From Puniceicoccaceae bacterium Marseille-Q1082 (GTDB lineage Bacteria > Verrucomicrobiota > Verrucomicrobiia > Opitutales > Intestinicryptomonadaceae), in NCBI GenBank assembly GCA_904424815.1, contig CAJGBI010000002.1, positions 546,206 to 610,205 on the forward strand: a DNA stretch of 64,000 bases. Direction: 5' to 3'. Positions 1-8,900 of the stretch are shown piece after piece. The position numbers and the translations under genes were made by a program. Below the pieces are notes generated by a model that saw only the letters and a list, made by a program, of their open reading frames with translations, ran no database searches and was not told the origin of the DNA. Positions within the stretch are counted from its first letter, which is position 1. Every line of letters starts with the position of its first letter.

Positions 1-1
1 C

Positions 2-520
2 TTCCGCATTCCGTCGTGGAGCGCCCGGACGTTCGTGGACGGCAAGTTGGCAAAGGGCCCGTGGCATTCCGTGATGGCGGACGGCGAGAAGACGGTGAAA
101 ATCGGCTTCGACATGTCGCCGCGCGTCGTAGATTCCACCCTTTCGGACTGCTACATTCCCAAAAACGATTTGCGCGCAAGCCGCTGGACGGGCTACGGGT
201 CGGATCCCGACCTTCTGCCGCTGATGCGCCACAGCGCGGGGGCGACGATCAGACGCGGGCCGCTTCTTTTGGCGCGCAGCAAATACATAGGCAATTCGGA
301 CGCGGAGATGTTCGGGTCGGCCACGGTTAACAACGGCGGCGCAGAGTGCAGGCTCACTCCCGCAAAGGCGGACAAAACCTGGGGCCTGTGGGACGCGGAG
401 ATAAAAACCGCCGACGGCAGGACGATAAAAACCAAAGTTTGCGATTTTGCCTCCGCAGGCGACGATTTCCGCCGCGGCGAGCCCGTCAACCGGACGCCGA
501 CATTCTCCGTTTTCTTCTGA
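2..520 (+). CDS. C-terminal part of a GH127/DUF1680-like glycoside hydrolase (partial)
   Basis: The reading frame is open from base 2 to the stop at 518-520, so this is the 3' end of a gene that starts outside the window. The first residues (FRIPSWS) match the beta-sandwich segment following the catalytic barrel in DUF1680/GH127 proteins, where an RIP-W motif is typical, and IRRGPLLLARSK matches the GPL(V/L) strand of the same family. GH127 members act on beta-L-arabinofuranosides; other DUF1680 members have different or unknown substrates, so substrate is not assigned. The catalytic Glu/Cys region is outside the window. A GH78 rhamnosidase lies 3.3 kb away, which fits a plant-polysaccharide-degrading habit. 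Family call moderate; specificity unknown. Confidence 0.6.
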   Translation, partial: FRIPSWSARTFVDGKLAKGPWHSVMADGEKTVKIGFDMSPRVVDSTLSDCYIPKNDLRASRWTGYGSDPDLLPLMRHSAGATIRRGPLLLARSKYIGNSDAEMFGSATVNNGGAECRLTPAKADKTWGLWDAEIKTADGRTIKTKVCDFASAGDDFRRGEPVNRTPTFSVFF

Positions 521-1291
521 GGTCGGGTTGCGGCGGCGCAGGGGCGGGAATGTTGACGCAAGCCCCCTCCGCCGGCGCGCCCGCCGCGCCCTTGCGCGGT
601 TTCCGGCGGCAATCCGCGCGGCAGGGAAAAGCGCGCAAACCGCCGCCGATGGGCTTTGCGGCGTAAAAATTGGCGGGGCATTCGCGCTCTGCCCGCGGAC
701 AAAGCGCGAATTTTTTTGCGGCATTGGTGCAATCCGCGCGGTTTATTTTTGGCGCGCGCCGCGGGGCGTTTTTTATCCGGTTTCGCAAGTTTTGTTTTTT
801 TACGGAAAACCCGCGGGAAAGCGTCGGCGAAGGAGGCTAAATTTCCCCGGACAAAATTTTGCGTAGTTGGTGCTTTCGGATAGGGAAATTTACATGGTTA
901 AATAAATTTGATTTACCGCCTCTCCGCCGCCATTGCGTTTGCCGCGCGCAAAAGAAAGAAACGGGCGCGGTGAATACGCCGGTTTCCCGATTTTCCGGAG
1001 TATGCAACGTGTGCGCTGCGGGAATGCCGCGCGCGCCGCGAAGATGAGGGGGGTGGCAAGTTTTTGTTTGCGGCGCGCCTTACATGCTCCATGCCACGGC
1101 GCGGCGCAATGCGCCCCCGCTTGAACGAAGAATGCGAATGTCCGCCGCAATGTCCGCCCGCAATGCGGGATTCACAGCGCAAGGGCGATAATGGCTTCTT
1201 TAAAATAAAATTAGAAAGTTCGCGGGCGAGGCCATCCGGAAAATGTTTTCAGGCAATATGCAACCGGACAAAAGCGGGCGGCCTTATTTAA
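521..1291. other. GC-rich intergenic region without convincing genes
   Basis: Many overlapping open frames occur here on both strands, but all are arginine/alanine-rich, lack homology-like motifs and reflect high GC rather than coding. The only clear structure is the terminator at 680-717. The region separates the hydrolase gene from the convergent fabV operon. Confidence 0.6.
680..717 (+). terminator. Rho-independent terminator of the GH127-like gene
   Basis: A perfect 9-bp inverted repeat (ATTCGCGCT ... AGCGCGAAT) with a 14-nt loop is followed by a run of seven T. It lies about 160 nt after the hydrolase stop. Confidence 0.6.
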
Positions 1292-1366
1292 ACAAAAAAA
1301 GGGCGAAAGTTCCTCCAAGACTCAGCTCCCACCAATTGGGAGCAGTATGGAACCGAACTTTCACCT
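1292..1366 (-). terminator. Long branched hairpin with U-tract downstream of fabV
   Basis: Read on the minus strand, arms GGTGAAAGTTC and GAACTTTCGCC enclose a second stem (GCTCCCA ... TGGGAGC, extended by ACT/AGT), and the structure ends in a run of seven T. It begins about 230 nt after the fabV stop. It can act as the fabV terminator; the size (about 65 nt) also allows a small structured RNA. The role is inferred from shape only. Confidence 0.45.
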
Positions 1367-1599
1367 TTAAAATTAGAATCGGAAAATTCTTCCGAAAGTC
1401 AACGGGAAAAGTTTTGCTTTTTTGCCGGAAGTTTCCGCGCCGTTTGCGGCGCGGGGAATTTCTTTCCGGCGCCGCCGCTACGGCCGGATTGCGAACAATC
1501 CCGATAGAAAAACGCAACCGCTTTTATGAACGCGGCGGGCGTTGGCGCGGGCGGCGCCCGCAAGGCGGGCGAAAGCCTGAAAGCGCGCCGCGGCGGGAT

Positions 1600-2778
1600 T
1601 TAGATTTCCACGTCTTTTGAGTAATCCACGTTCGGGAGCCCGAAGCCGAAAAGTTTTAGGAACTCTTTTTTGTAGCCCGCAAAGTCGGTGAGCTCGTAAA
1701 GGTTCTCTGTGGAGACTTTGGGCCAAATGTCGAACACCGCCTTTTGGACGTCGTCGCGCAACTCGAGGTTGTCGATTCTCACTCGCCCTTCGTCGTCAAA
1801 TTCAAGGCAGTTGCCGTTGTAGAGCTGGGTGGCGAAGAGGCGCTGGATCTGCTCTATGCAGCCCTCGTGGATTCCCTTTTCCTTCATCACCTTGTAGAGG
1901 ATGGATACATAGAGGGGCACTACCGGAATCGCGCTGCTCGCCTGCGTGACGAGCGCCTTGTTGACGGAGATGAACGCCTTGCCGCGCCGCAGCTTCAACA
2001 GGGCGTCGATCCTGTCAGCGGCGGCTTCGAGGTCTTTTTTGGCGAGCCCGATGGTGCCGCTGCGGTAGATCGGATAGGTGAGCTCCGGCCCTATGTATGA
2101 GTACGCGACGCTCGCGCAGCCCTCGGCTATGACGCCCGCGTCGTCGAGCGCCTTGACCCAGCGCTCCCAGTCGTCGCCGCCCATGGTTTTGACGGTCTCG
2201 AAAATTTCGCGCTCGGTCGCGGCGGGGACCGTCACTTCCACCACCTGACCTTTGTCGGTGTCGAGCGACTTGTCTTTGCGCTCTTCTCCTACGGTTTTTA
2301 GGACGCTCTTGTAGACTTCGCCGGTGTCGGGGTCGGTGCGGCGGGGCGAGGCGAGCGAGTATACTATCAGATCAACCTTTCCGAGGGGGCTCTTTTTTAT
2401 GGCTTCAATGGCCTGTTTTTTCACCTCGTCGCCGAAGGCGTCGCCGTTGATGTTTGCGCAATAGAGCCCGGCGGCTTCGGCCTGTTTTGTAAATTCGGCG
2501 GTGTTGTACCAGCCCGCGCTCGCGGGGCGCGACCTCGCCGCGTCGCCCGGCCGCTCGAAGAAGACGCCAATCGTGGCGGCGCCGCAGCCGAATGCGGCGG
2601 TTATGCGGCTCGCGAGCCCGTAGCCTGTGGACGAGCCGATTATCAGGGCCGATTTGCACCCGCCCTTTATTTCGCCCTTGCCCCTGACGTAGGCGATCTG
2701 TTCGCGCACGTTTTCGGCACAGCCCTCGGGGTGGGCGGTGACGCAGAGAAATCCTTTTACTTTGGGTTCTACTATCAT
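1600..2778 (-). CDS. fabV: FabV-type trans-2-enoyl-CoA/ACP reductase
   Basis: The 392-aa product matches the length of FabV/Ter enzymes, which reduce trans-2-enoyl-ACP or -CoA with NAD(P)H in the last step of each fatty-acid elongation cycle. Visible features are the extended nucleotide-binding motif GSSTGYG at 48-54, the conserved YSLASPRRTDP segment near 140-150, and the family Tyr-X8-Lys active site at Tyr238/Lys247. The N-terminal MIVEPKVKGFLC is the usual family start. The gene lies 49 bp downstream of the prenyl synthase on the same strand, so the two are probably cotranscribed. FabV enzymes are generally insensitive to triclosan. Whether it works on ACP or CoA substrates cannot be read from sequence. 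Confidence 0.95.
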   Translation of the reverse strand: MIVEPKVKGFLCVTAHPEGCAENVREQIAYVRGKGEIKGGCKSALIIGSSTGYGLASRITAAFGCGAATIGVFFERPGDAARSRPASAGWYNTAEFTKQAEAAGLYCANINGDAFGDEVKKQAIEAIKKSPLGKVDLIVYSLASPRRTDPDTGEVYKSVLKTVGEERKDKSLDTDKGQVVEVTVPAATEREIFETVKTMGGDDWERWVKALDDAGVIAEGCASVAYSYIGPELTYPIYRSGTIGLAKKDLEAAADRIDALLKLRRGKAFISVNKALVTQASSAIPVVPLYVSILYKVMKEKGIHEGCIEQIQRLFATQLYNGNCLEFDDEGRVRIDNLELRDDVQKAVFDIWPKVSTENLYELTDFAGYKKEFLKLFGFGLPNVDYSKDVEI

Positions 2779-2827
2779 TCGGTGTCCTTTTCCTTGAAAA
2801 AATTTTTTGCGCCGGAGGCGGCGGAGG

Positions 2828-3721
2828 TCAGTTTATGCGGTTTTGCATGTACAGAATGAGGGCTTTGAGGAAGCCGCAGTCGGGGCTGAGCTTTTCGCAG
2901 TCGGCCACCGCTTTGTTCGTGAGGGATGCGGCTATTTCGCGCGACTTTTCCACGCCGTAGAGCGAGACGTATGTCATCTTTTCGTTGGCGGCGTCGAGCC
3001 CCGTGGTTTTCCCCATCGTCGCGTCGTCGCTCGTCACGTCGAGAATGTCGTCTATCACCTGGAAGGCGAGCCCGATGTTTTTGCCGATTTCGCGCGCGGC
3101 GGCGAGTTTTTCATCGTCGTAAGAGTCCGCCAGCCTGATTCCCATTGTGACGGCGGCGGTTATGAGGGCGGCGGTTTTGTTGTGGTGGATGAAGTCGAGC
3201 TTTTCGGGCGTCATTTTGCCGTCGCGCTCGCCGAGCACGTCCTCGACCTGCCCGCCGATCATCTTTTTGCTGCCGCCCGCGTCGGCGAGGTCGAGAACCA
3301 GCCCCGCGGCGATTTCAGGCCTCGACTTGTATGCGTCGGCCAGCAGCCAGAAAGAGTATGTCAAAAGCGCGTCGCCCGCAAGCAGCGCCATGGTCTCGTC
3401 AAATTTCTTGTGGCAGGTGGGCTTGCCCCTTCGCAGGTCGGAGTTGTCCATGCAGGGCAGGTCGTCGTGTATGAGCGAATACGTGTGCAGGCACTCTATC
3501 GCCACGCATGCGGGCAGCGGGTCGACGGCGGACGGGAACATGTCGTGGGCGGCCAGCAGAAGCATCGGGCGGATTCTCTTTCCGCCGGCTTCCATCGAGT
3601 AGCGCATCGCCTCGTGGACGATGTGCGGGCGGGCGTCCGCCGACGGGAGATATTTCAGTATTGCGGATTCCACCGCGCTCCGCTTTTCCTCGAAGCGCTT
3701 TTTAAATTCTTCGGTAGTCAT
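2828..3721 (-). CDS. ispA: Polyprenyl (farnesyl/geranylgeranyl) diphosphate synthase, IspA family
   Basis: The 297-aa protein is a trans-isoprenyl diphosphate synthase, making short-chain prenyl diphosphates from IPP and DMAPP for quinones, bactoprenol and other isoprenoids. The first aspartate-rich motif is DDLPCMD with the two-residue insertion typical of bacterial type II FPP synthases; the second is DDILD. GGKRIRP near residue 47 and a Gln-Val-Ile-Asp-Asp helix are also present. The start ATG at 3721 faces the start of the GH78 gene across a 99-bp divergent intergenic region. It precedes fabV on the same strand. Chain length (C15 or C20) is not certain from sequence. Confidence 0.92.
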   Translation of the reverse strand: MTTEEFKKRFEEKRSAVESAILKYLPSADARPHIVHEAMRYSMEAGGKRIRPMLLLAAHDMFPSAVDPLPACVAIECLHTYSLIHDDLPCMDNSDLRRGKPTCHKKFDETMALLAGDALLTYSFWLLADAYKSRPEIAAGLVLDLADAGGSKKMIGGQVEDVLGERDGKMTPEKLDFIHHNKTAALITAAVTMGIRLADSYDDEKLAAAREIGKNIGLAFQVIDDILDVTSDDATMGKTTGLDAANEKMTYVSLYGVEKSREIAASLTNKAVADCEKLSPDCGFLKALILYMQNRIN

Positions 3722-3820
3722 GGCGCAATTTTCCCAAAATGTCCGCAGTTGTAAACCATTATTTTTGCAAAGGGCATTTTGGGTTGACGCCTTGCGGTAT
3801 TGTTGAAAGAATCGCTGAAT

Positions 3821-6697
3821 ATGAAAAGGCGAATTTTTGCGGCGGCGGCCGCGATTTTTGCGGCGGCGGCGTTTGCCTCCGCCGGTGGGGACGAATTTAA
3901 ACCGCAGAAATTGACCGTCGGGGAATTTTTTGAAAACCCCGTCGGAATGTCCCTCGAAAACTTGAGGTTTTCATGGAGGATGCCCGCAGGCTCGCAGGGA
4001 ATGAGGCAGACCGCGTACCAGCTCGTCGTGGCGCGCACTCCCGATGGGCTGGACAAAAATCCGCAGTGGGACAGCGGGAAAGTCGCGTCGCCCGACTCGG
4101 TGTGGCTAAAGGCCGACATTCCCGCGCCGAAATCGCGCGAAAGGTTTTATTGGAAAGTCCGTGTTTGGGACGAGGCGGGCAGGGCCTCCGAATGGTCGGA
4201 GCCCGCGTTTTTCGAGGCGGGGCTGCTCGACAATTCCGACTGGTCTGCCAAGTGGGTTTCAAATGCGGCGCCTCAGGAATCCGAGATCGTAAAAATGAAG
4301 GACGGCAAAGAGAAGTCTATACCCAAGGCGTTTCCGCCCACCTACTTGCGCAAAGAGATAGAGCTCGACGACGACGTTGAAAGCGCTCGCCTTTACGTCG
4401 CCGCCCGCGGCATATACCAGTTTTATATAAACGGCAGAAAAGTCGGCGACGACTTCTGGAGCCCCGGCTGGACCGACTACAACAAGCGAATCCAGGCGAC
4501 CGCCTACGACGTATCGAAAATGCTCTACGAGGGAGGGAACGCGCTCGCGGCGATAGTCGCCGACGGCTGGTATGCCGGCAGCCTCGCGTGGGGCAACAAC
4601 CGCGCGGTGTACGGCAAAAAGCCGGAACTTGCGGCGCAGCTCGAAGTCGTCTACAAAGACGGGCGGCGCGCGACTTTCTCGACAGACGGCTCCTGGAAGT
4701 GGGCGTTCGGCCCCATAACGTATTCGGACATCTACCACGGCGAAGACTACGACGCCCGCCGCGAGCTGGGTGACTGGATGGAAACGGACTTCGACGATTC
4801 CGCCTTCAAGCCGGTATCCGTTGCGGAAATAGGAAAGTCGCCCCTGCTCGAGCCTCGCCGCAGCCCCGTGATTTCCGCCGCGCAAGAGCTCTCCCCCGTA
4901 TCGGTGCGGACTCTCAAGCCCGGGACTTTCGTTTTCGACCTCGGGCAGAACATGGTCGGTTGGGCGAAGATAAAAATCCCCGCCAACCCGGGCAGGAAGA
5001 TAACCGTGCGGTTTGCCGAGATGCTCGAAAAGGACGGCTCGCTCTATACGAAGAACTACCGCTCGGCGCGCTCCACCGACACTTATATATGCAAAGGCTA
5101 CAGGGTCGAGGAATGGGCGCCGCTCTTCACCTACCACGGGTTCAGATATGTCGAGCTCTCGGGATTTCCGGAGAACGCCAAGCCGTCGCCCGACTGGGTG
5201 AAGGGGATAGTCCTCCACAACGCCATGCCGCAGATCGGGACTTTCGTGTGCTCTTCCCCGAAGGTGAACGCCCTGCAAAGCTGCATACAGTGGGGGCAGC
5301 GCGGCAACTTCTTTTCCACGCCCACCGACTGCCCGCAGCGCGACGAGCGCCTCGGTTGGGCGGGCGACGCGCAGGTGTTCGTCCCGACTGCGGCGTTCAA
5401 TATGGACGTGTGCTCATTCTTCTCGAAGTGGGTGCGCGACATGCGCGACGCGCAGGTCGCGGCAGGCCCCAAAGAGGGCGCCATTGCGCACGTGGCGCCC
5501 GACGTTCTCGACAACGCTTCCGGTTGCCCCGCGTGGGGGTCTGCGATACTCATCTGCCCGTGGGAAATCTACCTTCAATACGGCGACAAAAACATTCTCG
5601 AGGAAAATTATCCGGCGATGCAAAAGTTCGTGGAGTACCTCGAAAACAAGTCGAAAGACCGCATATGTCTGGCGTGGACTTTCGGCGATTGGCTGTCGCA
5701 GGACAGGCTCGATTCCGACTGGAAGCCGCGCAAAATAGAAAAGTCTTCCAACCCGAAGGCCTCCGAAATCTTCCGGCCGGCGGGCGAGGCCGCCGAACGC
5801 AAATCGGAACATCCGCTCGGCGGGTACACAAGAAAGGATCTCGTCGCGACCGCATATTTTGCGCGCAGCGCGGAGCTGCTCTCCAAAGTCGCCGAGGTTC
5901 TTGGCAAAAGCGATGACGCCAAAAAGTACGCGGGGCTCGCGGACGAGGTGAAAAAGGCGTTCGTCAAAAAATTCGTCTATGAGGACGGCACGGTCGACAA
6001 CGAAACCCAGACGGCGTATCTGCTCGCGCTCGGGTTCGACCTGCTGCCGGAAAACATCCGCCAAAAGTCGTTCGATAAATTCGTCGAAGTTCTCGAAAGC
6101 TCGGGCGTCTATCTGCGGACGGGATTTTTGGGGACGCCGCTTTTGACGGAAGTCCTGACCCGCTACGGGAGGCCCGACTTGGCGTACCGCCTGCTACTGA
6201 ACGAAAATTTCCCGTCGTGGCTCTATCCGATCGCCCAGGGGGCGACGACCATGTGGGAGCGGTGGAACAGCTACTCCCACAAGGCGGGGTTTGGCGACGC
6301 CAGCATGAACTCTTTCAACCACTACGCATACGGGGCGATAGGCCAATGGCTCTACAAGAGCGTGGCGGGGATATGGCGCGACGAATCCGCGCCTGGCTAC
6401 AAAAACATAATCTTCAACCCGAAGCCCGGCGGGGGCTTCACTTTCGCGAGCGCTACGCACGAGACCCCTTACGGATTCGCGGCGTCTTCATGGAAGCTCT
6501 CCGACGGAGTGATGGAATGGCAGATAACCATTCCCCCGAACTCGACGGGCACGGTGGTGTTCCCGACGACCCGCGCGGAATCCATCCGCGTAAACGGCTA
6601 CAAAGTCCCCGAAAAGGACTTCGTCCGCAACCCCGACGGCACGCTGACCATAAACAAAATGCCCTCGGGCGTCTACCAAATCCTCCTCCGCCCGTAG
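3821..6697 (+). CDS. Secreted GH78 alpha-L-rhamnosidase
   Basis: The 958-aa product begins with a Sec signal peptide (MKRR followed by an Ala-rich hydrophobic stretch ending ASAGG). An in-frame TTG lies 21 nt upstream, but the ATG at 3821 puts the signal peptide at the N-terminus and is preferred. Order: N-terminal fibronectin-like/beta-sandwich domain (about 30-140), rhamnosidase N and concanavalin-like domains (about 145-490), then the six-hairpin (alpha/alpha)6 catalytic domain and a C-terminal beta domain. The family acid signature DCPQRDERLGWAGD lies at about residues 504-517, and TTMWERWNSY with the predicted base Glu near residue 812. It should release terminal alpha-L-rhamnose from pectic or other glycans in the periplasm or outside. 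No polysaccharide-utilisation partner genes are adjacent. Confidence 0.93.
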   Translation: MKRRIFAAAAAIFAAAAFASAGGDEFKPQKLTVGEFFENPVGMSLENLRFSWRMPAGSQGMRQTAYQLVVARTPDGLDKNPQWDSGKVASPDSVWLKADIPAPKSRERFYWKVRVWDEAGRASEWSEPAFFEAGLLDNSDWSAKWVSNAAPQESEIVKMKDGKEKSIPKAFPPTYLRKEIELDDDVESARLYVAARGIYQFYINGRKVGDDFWSPGWTDYNKRIQATAYDVSKMLYEGGNALAAIVADGWYAGSLAWGNNRAVYGKKPELAAQLEVVYKDGRRATFSTDGSWKWAFGPITYSDIYHGEDYDARRELGDWMETDFDDSAFKPVSVAEIGKSPLLEPRRSPVISAAQELSPVSVRTLKPGTFVFDLGQNMVGWAKIKIPANPGRKITVRFAEMLEKDGSLYTKNYRSARSTDTYICKGYRVEEWAPLFTYHGFRYVELSGFPENAKPSPDWVKGIVLHNAMPQIGTFVCSSPKVNALQSCIQWGQRGNFFSTPTDCPQRDERLGWAGDAQVFVPTAAFNMDVCSFFSKWVRDMRDAQVAAGPKEGAIAHVAPDVLDNASGCPAWGSAILICPWEIYLQYGDKNILEENYPAMQKFVEYLENKSKDRICLAWTFGDWLSQDRLDSDWKPRKIEKSSNPKASEIFRPAGEAAERKSEHPLGGYTRKDLVATAYFARSAELLSKVAEVLGKSDDAKKYAGLADEVKKAFVKKFVYEDGTVDNETQTAYLLALGFDLLPENIRQKSFDKFVEVLESSGVYLRTGFLGTPLLTEVLTRYGRPDLAYRLLLNENFPSWLYPIAQGATTMWERWNSYSHKAGFGDASMNSFNHYAYGAIGQWLYKSVAGIWRDESAPGYKNIIFNPKPGGGFTFASATHETPYGFAASSWKLSDGVMEWQITIPPNSTGTVVFPTTRAESIRVNGYKVPEKDFVRNPDGTLTINKMPSGVYQILLRP

Positions 6698-6802
6698 CGC
6701 GGCGGAGAGGTTTTGGGCTGTTTAGATAAACATATTCACTTCTTAAAATTGCAGATCTAAGCAAATGCGGCACCTGTGTCGTTTTTTCAAAATCCCTTAA
6801 TT

Positions 6803-6820
6803 TGGGAAATTGATTTCCCA
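6803..6820. promoter_or_regulatory. Palindromic operator-like site TGGGAAAT-TG-ATTTCCCA
   Basis: Perfect 8-bp arms with a 2-bp centre. A closely related 20-bp palindrome with 9-bp arms occurs at 33201-33220 upstream of the intact excisionase, and both are preceded by a shared TGTGTCGTTTTT tract. This marks the left part of the island as related to the element core at 33 kb. Function as a regulator site is inferred. Confidence 0.4.
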
Positions 6821-6842
6821 TCTTAAAAGCATAATCAAAAAC

Positions 6843-6862
6843 TTGTCCAAACAGTTGGACAA
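6843..6862. promoter_or_regulatory. Palindrome TTGTCCAA-N4-TTGGACAA (copy 1)
   Basis: Perfect 8-bp arms around a 4-bp spacer. The same arms with a different spacer recur at 36396-36415 in the non-coding region after the second tRNA-Arg. Two identical 16-base half-site sets with unrelated centres suggest a protein-binding site of a mobile-element regulator or recombinase. Confidence 0.4.
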
Positions 6863-6919
6863 CGTGAAATTTTTTTACCTGCAAAACAAATCTGCCGACT
6901 TGCAACACTGGTGTTACAA

Positions 6920-8155
6920 CTAAGATAATGCGTCTATATTCTTTTGCGCAATCAATTTAAATGAATTGCTTATGGAAGCGTTTTCAATTGTCATTTGCCA
7001 AAATTTCTTAGCCATTGTGCGCGATTCTCGCGTCGGCGGAATGCTTGCAAGGGCTTCATTTTTCAATGTACCGTCGCTCCTAGGCGCATAATACATCGGA
7101 AGCATGTCATAGATAGGCGCAAGCTCAAAAGGCAAATTGCGCTTAACAAAGAAACTGATGTTGCCAAAGTGCATATCTGTATTGCCAATAGCCAAGCCGA
7201 AATTGTAAATGCGCTCAGCAATATCAATATCTTTTGCGCTAAAATATCCCTTGGCTTTTCCCATCGCATTAGGCCAAGAACCGCCGCCTTCGCCTATGAA
7301 TGCGGCGTCGATACCGCTTAATGAACTTGTGCCTCGCCTGCCGTATCTGCCGGCTCTATCAATGCGATTGTATTCAAGAAATACCCTGTTTTGCGATTCG
7401 ACAATCTGCGATTCAGATGAAACAAATCCATAATTGCTCAATACCTGCAAGGCGATATGCTCCGCGATAAGCAAGTCTCCCCAGCGGCGGTTTATCGGGT
7501 TATTCATATCGCCTGAAAACTTTACAATTACGTTTCTGTATGTGCCATTTTCGCAACGAATCAAAGCGCAAAACTTTGGCTGTTCGCCGGCGGCAGATGA
7601 ATGCGGCATTCCGTTTTCAACGGCTAACTTTGCAAATTCAGGATACACTTCTGCACGTTTGCATTCATCAACATCTATTTCTTTACCTTGCAAAAATCTA
7701 TCTTTTGCAAAGTCTCCCAAAATCAGCGAACCGGGCAAATCGTCGCCAAAACGCAAAAGGTATCCAAGAATGTCGGCGTCGGACCAGCTGTTTAACTCTT
7801 TGGATATTCCAAAAGTCTTATTCAAATTATAGACAATATTCCTGCCAACAAAGCCTTGCGGACGGTGCTCATACAAAAACCATGGCAAAGTCGGGAAGAG
7901 CTTGTTCTTAAATTCGCCGCCATAAAAAGGTGGATAATTGCCGTCAAAATAAAATCCCGCATTTGTGGAATACAAAACTCCAAGTTTAGCGATACTTGCC
8001 TGCTCATCCACCTTATAGAGATTCCACTCAAAACCGTTTTCCCCTATGGGTTGGGGCAGCGCATATTCACGGTTTACAGAATTGCCAATGGCAATGGCAT
8101 TAGATTCTTTCAAAAGCCCTATTGCAGTGGGTTTGGAAATTCCAAATTGGCGCAT
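6920..8155 (-). CDS. HipA-family serine/threonine kinase of the HipH/YjjJ type
   Basis: The protein carries the HipA kinase fold: a Gly-rich ATP loop (AAGEQPKF, about 192-199), catalytic loop GNTDMHFGNISF, and the metal-binding IYDMLP segment. Like YjjJ/HipH, it is a single-gene form with its own N-terminal winged helix instead of a separate HipB antitoxin. The ATG at 8155 truncates that winged helix: the frame is open upstream for a further 28 codons (EFDIKEFILANGAVSSADV and preceding residues) but has no ATG, GTG or TTG. An ATG at 8250 would supply the start if the A6 run on the minus strand (8233-8238) had one extra A. So the gene is either frameshifted, read by slippage, or starts late. 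HipA kinases phosphorylate tRNA synthetases; the target here is unknown. Confidence 0.85.
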   Translation of the reverse strand: MRQFGISKPTAIGLLKESNAIAIGNSVNREYALPQPIGENGFEWNLYKVDEQASIAKLGVLYSTNAGFYFDGNYPPFYGGEFKNKLFPTLPWFLYEHRPQGFVGRNIVYNLNKTFGISKELNSWSDADILGYLLRFGDDLPGSLILGDFAKDRFLQGKEIDVDECKRAEVYPEFAKLAVENGMPHSSAAGEQPKFCALIRCENGTYRNVIVKFSGDMNNPINRRWGDLLIAEHIALQVLSNYGFVSSESQIVESQNRVFLEYNRIDRAGRYGRRGTSSLSGIDAAFIGEGGGSWPNAMGKAKGYFSAKDIDIAERIYNFGLAIGNTDMHFGNISFFVKRNLPFELAPIYDMLPMYYAPRSDGTLKNEALASIPPTRESRTMAKKFWQMTIENASISNSFKLIAQKNIDALS

Positions 8156-8252
8156 GACATCTGCGGACGAAACAGCCCCGTTCGCCAGTATAAATTCCTT
8201 GATGTCAAATTCTTTTCTTATAACTTTTACGCTTTTTTGTTAATAAACATTA

Positions 8253-8274
8253 TGTATATAAGGTAGTTGATACA
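8253..8274. promoter_or_regulatory. Inverted repeat overlapping the hipH-like promoter
   Basis: TGTAT (8253-8257) and ATACA (8270-8274) form an inverted repeat with a 12-bp spacer that covers the -10 element. HipB-type operators are also split palindromes, so autoregulation by the fused winged helix is plausible. Inferred from position only. Confidence 0.35.
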
Positions 8275-8284
8275 GTTTTGTCAA
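8255..8284 (-). promoter_or_regulatory. Strong sigma70-like promoter of the HipA-family gene
   Basis: TTGACA at 8284-8279 is followed after 18 bp by TATATA at 8260-8255 (or after 17 bp by TTATAT). The predicted transcription start is within a few bases of the ATG at 8250, so the transcript would be leaderless or nearly so. Confidence 0.6.
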
Positions 8285-8589
8285 GAAATTCTTTACGCTT
8301 TTCTTTACGCAATTTTTACGCTTTTGTAGATTTGCCTAAAAAACTCAATGTTTCCTTTTTCAAATTCTACGCGCTTTGCAGTTGCCTTTGAAATTTGTCT
8401 CATGTGAAAAATTTGAAGACTAAAAAAGGGATTTTAAAGACGCATAGAAAAGCATTTGCCATAAGACGACTGTTATCACCCCTTAGAAAATTTTTCCACT
8501 TTTACAAAATCCCAACCTATTTCGCCTATTTTTGCGGGCTTTATCTGCATTTTACATTTTGAGAAATTTGACACGGAGATATTTTGCGT
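8285..8589. other. Non-coding DNA upstream of the excisionase relic
   Basis: AT-rich, no gene seen. The last 60 bases (TTTTGAGAAATTTGACAC and neighbours) resemble the DNA just upstream of the intact excisionase at 33306, so they are the leftover upstream region of an element core. Confidence 0.5.
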
Positions 8590-8848
8590 ATGGGAAAAAG
8601 AAAATACGCAAATACGCAAACATTAACGCAGCCTGACGCAAGCGACAGGCTTTTAACCCGCGCAGAGGTAGCCGAGTATCTCAATATTGGCACAACCTTT
8701 ATCGAGCAGTTCCGCAGACAGGGCAAACTTCCAAGCTAAGTGCATTTGCTACAAGAAAAGCGATTGCGACGTCCTGCTCGACCACTGCTTTGTCGTCCGC
8801 CCCGCAAAAATCAAAAAGATAAAAAACGTAATACGCCTTAAGGCTTGA
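8590..8848 (+). pseudogene. Excisionase/MerR-like HTH gene broken by a 14-bp deletion
   Basis: The first 49 codons read MGKRKYANTQTLTQPDASDR... and are nearly identical to the intact DNA-binding protein at 33306-33563. After GKLPS the reading frame hits TAA at 8737-8739 because 14 bases present in the intact copy (after position 33455) are missing here. Downstream the old C-terminus (KCICYKKSDCDVLLDHC) continues in a shifted frame. The ATPase and DUF3987 genes that follow the intact copy are absent, and the relic runs directly into the tRNA-Arg upstream region. It is a deletion remnant of an earlier insertion at the same tRNA. Confidence 0.85.
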
Positions 8849-8855
8849 AATATAG

Positions 8856-8884
8856 TTGACTTTCAAGCGGCCATCTGGTCTTAT
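8856..8884 (+). promoter_or_regulatory. Promoter of tRNA-Arg copy 1
   Basis: TTGACT at 8856-8861, 17-bp spacer, TCTTAT at 8879-8884, about 16 bp before the mature tRNA 5' end. The same layout occurs before copy 2. Confidence 0.6.
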
Positions 8885-8900
8885 GACTACTCTTTATCCC

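Noticed and set aside
521-1599. Several long Arg/Ala-rich open frames
   Set aside because: They overlap on both strands, have no signal of a family or start context, and follow from high GC content.
6920-8155. Two-gene HipBA module
   Set aside because: No separate HipB-like gene is found; the HTH is fused to the kinase, as in YjjJ/HipH.
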